Assembly: GCA_934513685.1 (NCBI GenBank)
Contig: CAKSWY010000032.1
Span: 1 to 27,609, forward strand
From: an uncultured Oscillospiraceae bacterium
Lineage (GTDB): Bacteria > Bacillota > Clostridia > Oscillospirales > Ruminococcaceae
Length of the DNA stretch: 27,609 nt
Direction of reading: 5' to 3'
Part shown: one piece after another, positions 26,951 through 27,609 of the stretch
How the letters are laid out: every line of letters begins with the position of its first letter
Numbering within the stretch: position 1 is the first letter of the stretch
The notes under the pieces: model-generated
What the model was told of the DNA's origin: nothing
Databases searched by the model: none
What the model saw: the letters and a program-made list of their open reading frames with translations, nothing else
Program-made: the position numbers and the translations under genes

Positions 26951-27609
26951 ATGGCAAAACAAGTTAGCCCCGGCGTTCTGGCTCTTCGCAAGGTCGTTGA
27001 TGACATTTACGCTGATGCCCGCGAGGCCAAAAAGCAGGGCAAACTGGTCGGTTGGTCCAGCTCCAAGTTCCCCTGCGAGCTGGCTGCCGCTTTTGACCTG
27101 AACGTGATGTACCCCGAGAACCAGGCTGCTGGTATCGCTGCTCAGCGCGACGGCGAGATCATGTGCCAGGCCGCTGAGGATCTGGGCTTCGACAACGATA
27201 TCTGCGGTTACGCCCGCATCAGCCTGGCCTATGCCGCCGGCAAGCGTGCTGCCCGTAAGTTCGACCCCGAGACCCTGCAGTACATCATCGACCCCAACTC
27301 CGGCAAGCCCCTGAAGGACGAGAACGGCAACGTTGTGATCGACGAGGCCACCGGCAAGCCCAAGAAGGATCCCAAGACCCAGCAGCCCTACACCGTGCTG
27401 GACGACATCCATGAGATCGAGGCCCTGCCCGAGACCACCGAGAAGGAGAAGGCCTACAAGGACTTCCGTCGTGAGGCCATCAAGCCCTACAAGCAGATGC
27501 GCATTCCTCAGCCTGACTTCGTGCTGTGCTGCAACAACATCTGCAACTGCATGACCAAGTGGTATGAGAACATCGCCCGTATGTGCAACATCCCCCTGAT
27601 CATGATCGA
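26951..27609 (+). CDS. hgdA: (R)-2-hydroxyglutaryl-CoA dehydratase alpha subunit, N-terminal part (3' truncated)
   Basis: HgdA with HgdB forms component D, an iron-sulfur enzyme that removes water from 2-hydroxyglutaryl-CoA to give glutaconyl-CoA after one-electron activation by HgdC. The first 219 codons are present and the frame is open to the window end, out of about 480 expected. Conserved stretches closely match Acidaminococcus HgdA: QVSPGVLALRKVV, VGWSSSKFPCELA, YPENQAAGIAAQRDGEIMCQ, ICGYARISLAYAAG and PDFVLCCNNICNCMTKWYEN, with the cysteines expected near the cluster. GGAGG lies 8-9 bases before ATG 26951. hgdB is expected just beyond the window. Confidence 0.96.
   Translation, partial: MAKQVSPGVLALRKVVDDIYADAREAKKQGKLVGWSSSKFPCELAAAFDLNVMYPENQAAGIAAQRDGEIMCQAAEDLGFDNDICGYARISLAYAAGKRAARKFDPETLQYIIDPNSGKPLKDENGNVVIDEATGKPKKDPKTQQPYTVLDDIHEIEALPETTEKEKAYKDFRREAIKPYKQMRIPQPDFVLCCNNICNCMTKWYENIARMCNIPLIMI

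Overview
All recognisable genes in this 27.6-kb window lie on the + strand. The sequence is GC-rich with Firmicutes-type signals: strong Shine-Dalgarno sites, sigma-A promoters with mostly 17-bp spacers, and GC hairpin terminators. The gene content suggests an anaerobic gut-type Clostridia, plausibly Oscillospiraceae/Ruminococcaceae: the hydroxyglutarate pathway of glutamate fermentation, a nifS-thiI pair, an SdpR/SdpI pair, an LCP protein and a SpoIID-domain protein. No rRNA or tRNA gene was seen to settle the taxonomy.

Region 1 (1-8616) is housekeeping and small accessory genes. It starts inside atpD, followed by atpC and a terminator that ends the ATP synthase operon. Next come a GNAT acetyltransferase, an autoregulated SdpR-like repressor with an SdpI-like membrane protein, proC with a Cof-type HAD phosphatase, a small cupin and an ArsC/Spx-like protein, and then a short pyruvate-kinase-like gene with an AEC transporter and a VOC protein. 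The gap 5684-6213 has a near-consensus promoter whose predicted start falls on the first base of a terminator hairpin, so a roughly 50-nt RNA is possible.

Region 2 (8617-17460) has a nifS-type cysteine desulfurase, thiI and cinA, then a 989-residue membrane protein and an LCP-family protein. The 989-residue protein is the most unusual gene here. By eye its cytoplasmic N-terminus aligns with the KH and NMN-deamidase domains of the adjacent CinA but lacks the catalytic motif. A transmembrane helix follows, then a segment that resembles a class B sortase without its catalytic residues, then a Pro/Thr linker and a SpoIID/LytB domain that keeps its catalytic Glu.

Region 3 (17461-27609) is a glutamate-fermentation island: gcdD, gcdC and gcdB (membrane and biotin subunits of the Na+-translocating glutaconyl-CoA decarboxylase), gctA and gctB (glutaconate CoA-transferase), gcdA (carboxyltransferase), gltS (Na+/glutamate symporter), hgdC (activator of 2-hydroxyglutaryl-CoA dehydratase) and the first 219 codons of hgdA. 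Together they import glutamate with Na+, activate 2-hydroxyglutarate to its CoA ester, dehydrate it to glutaconyl-CoA, and decarboxylate that to crotonyl-CoA while exporting Na+. The island uses a codon set typical of highly expressed genes. Its spacers hold strong promoters, palindromes, an attenuator-like terminator and large hairpins, which suggests each transcription block is tuned separately.
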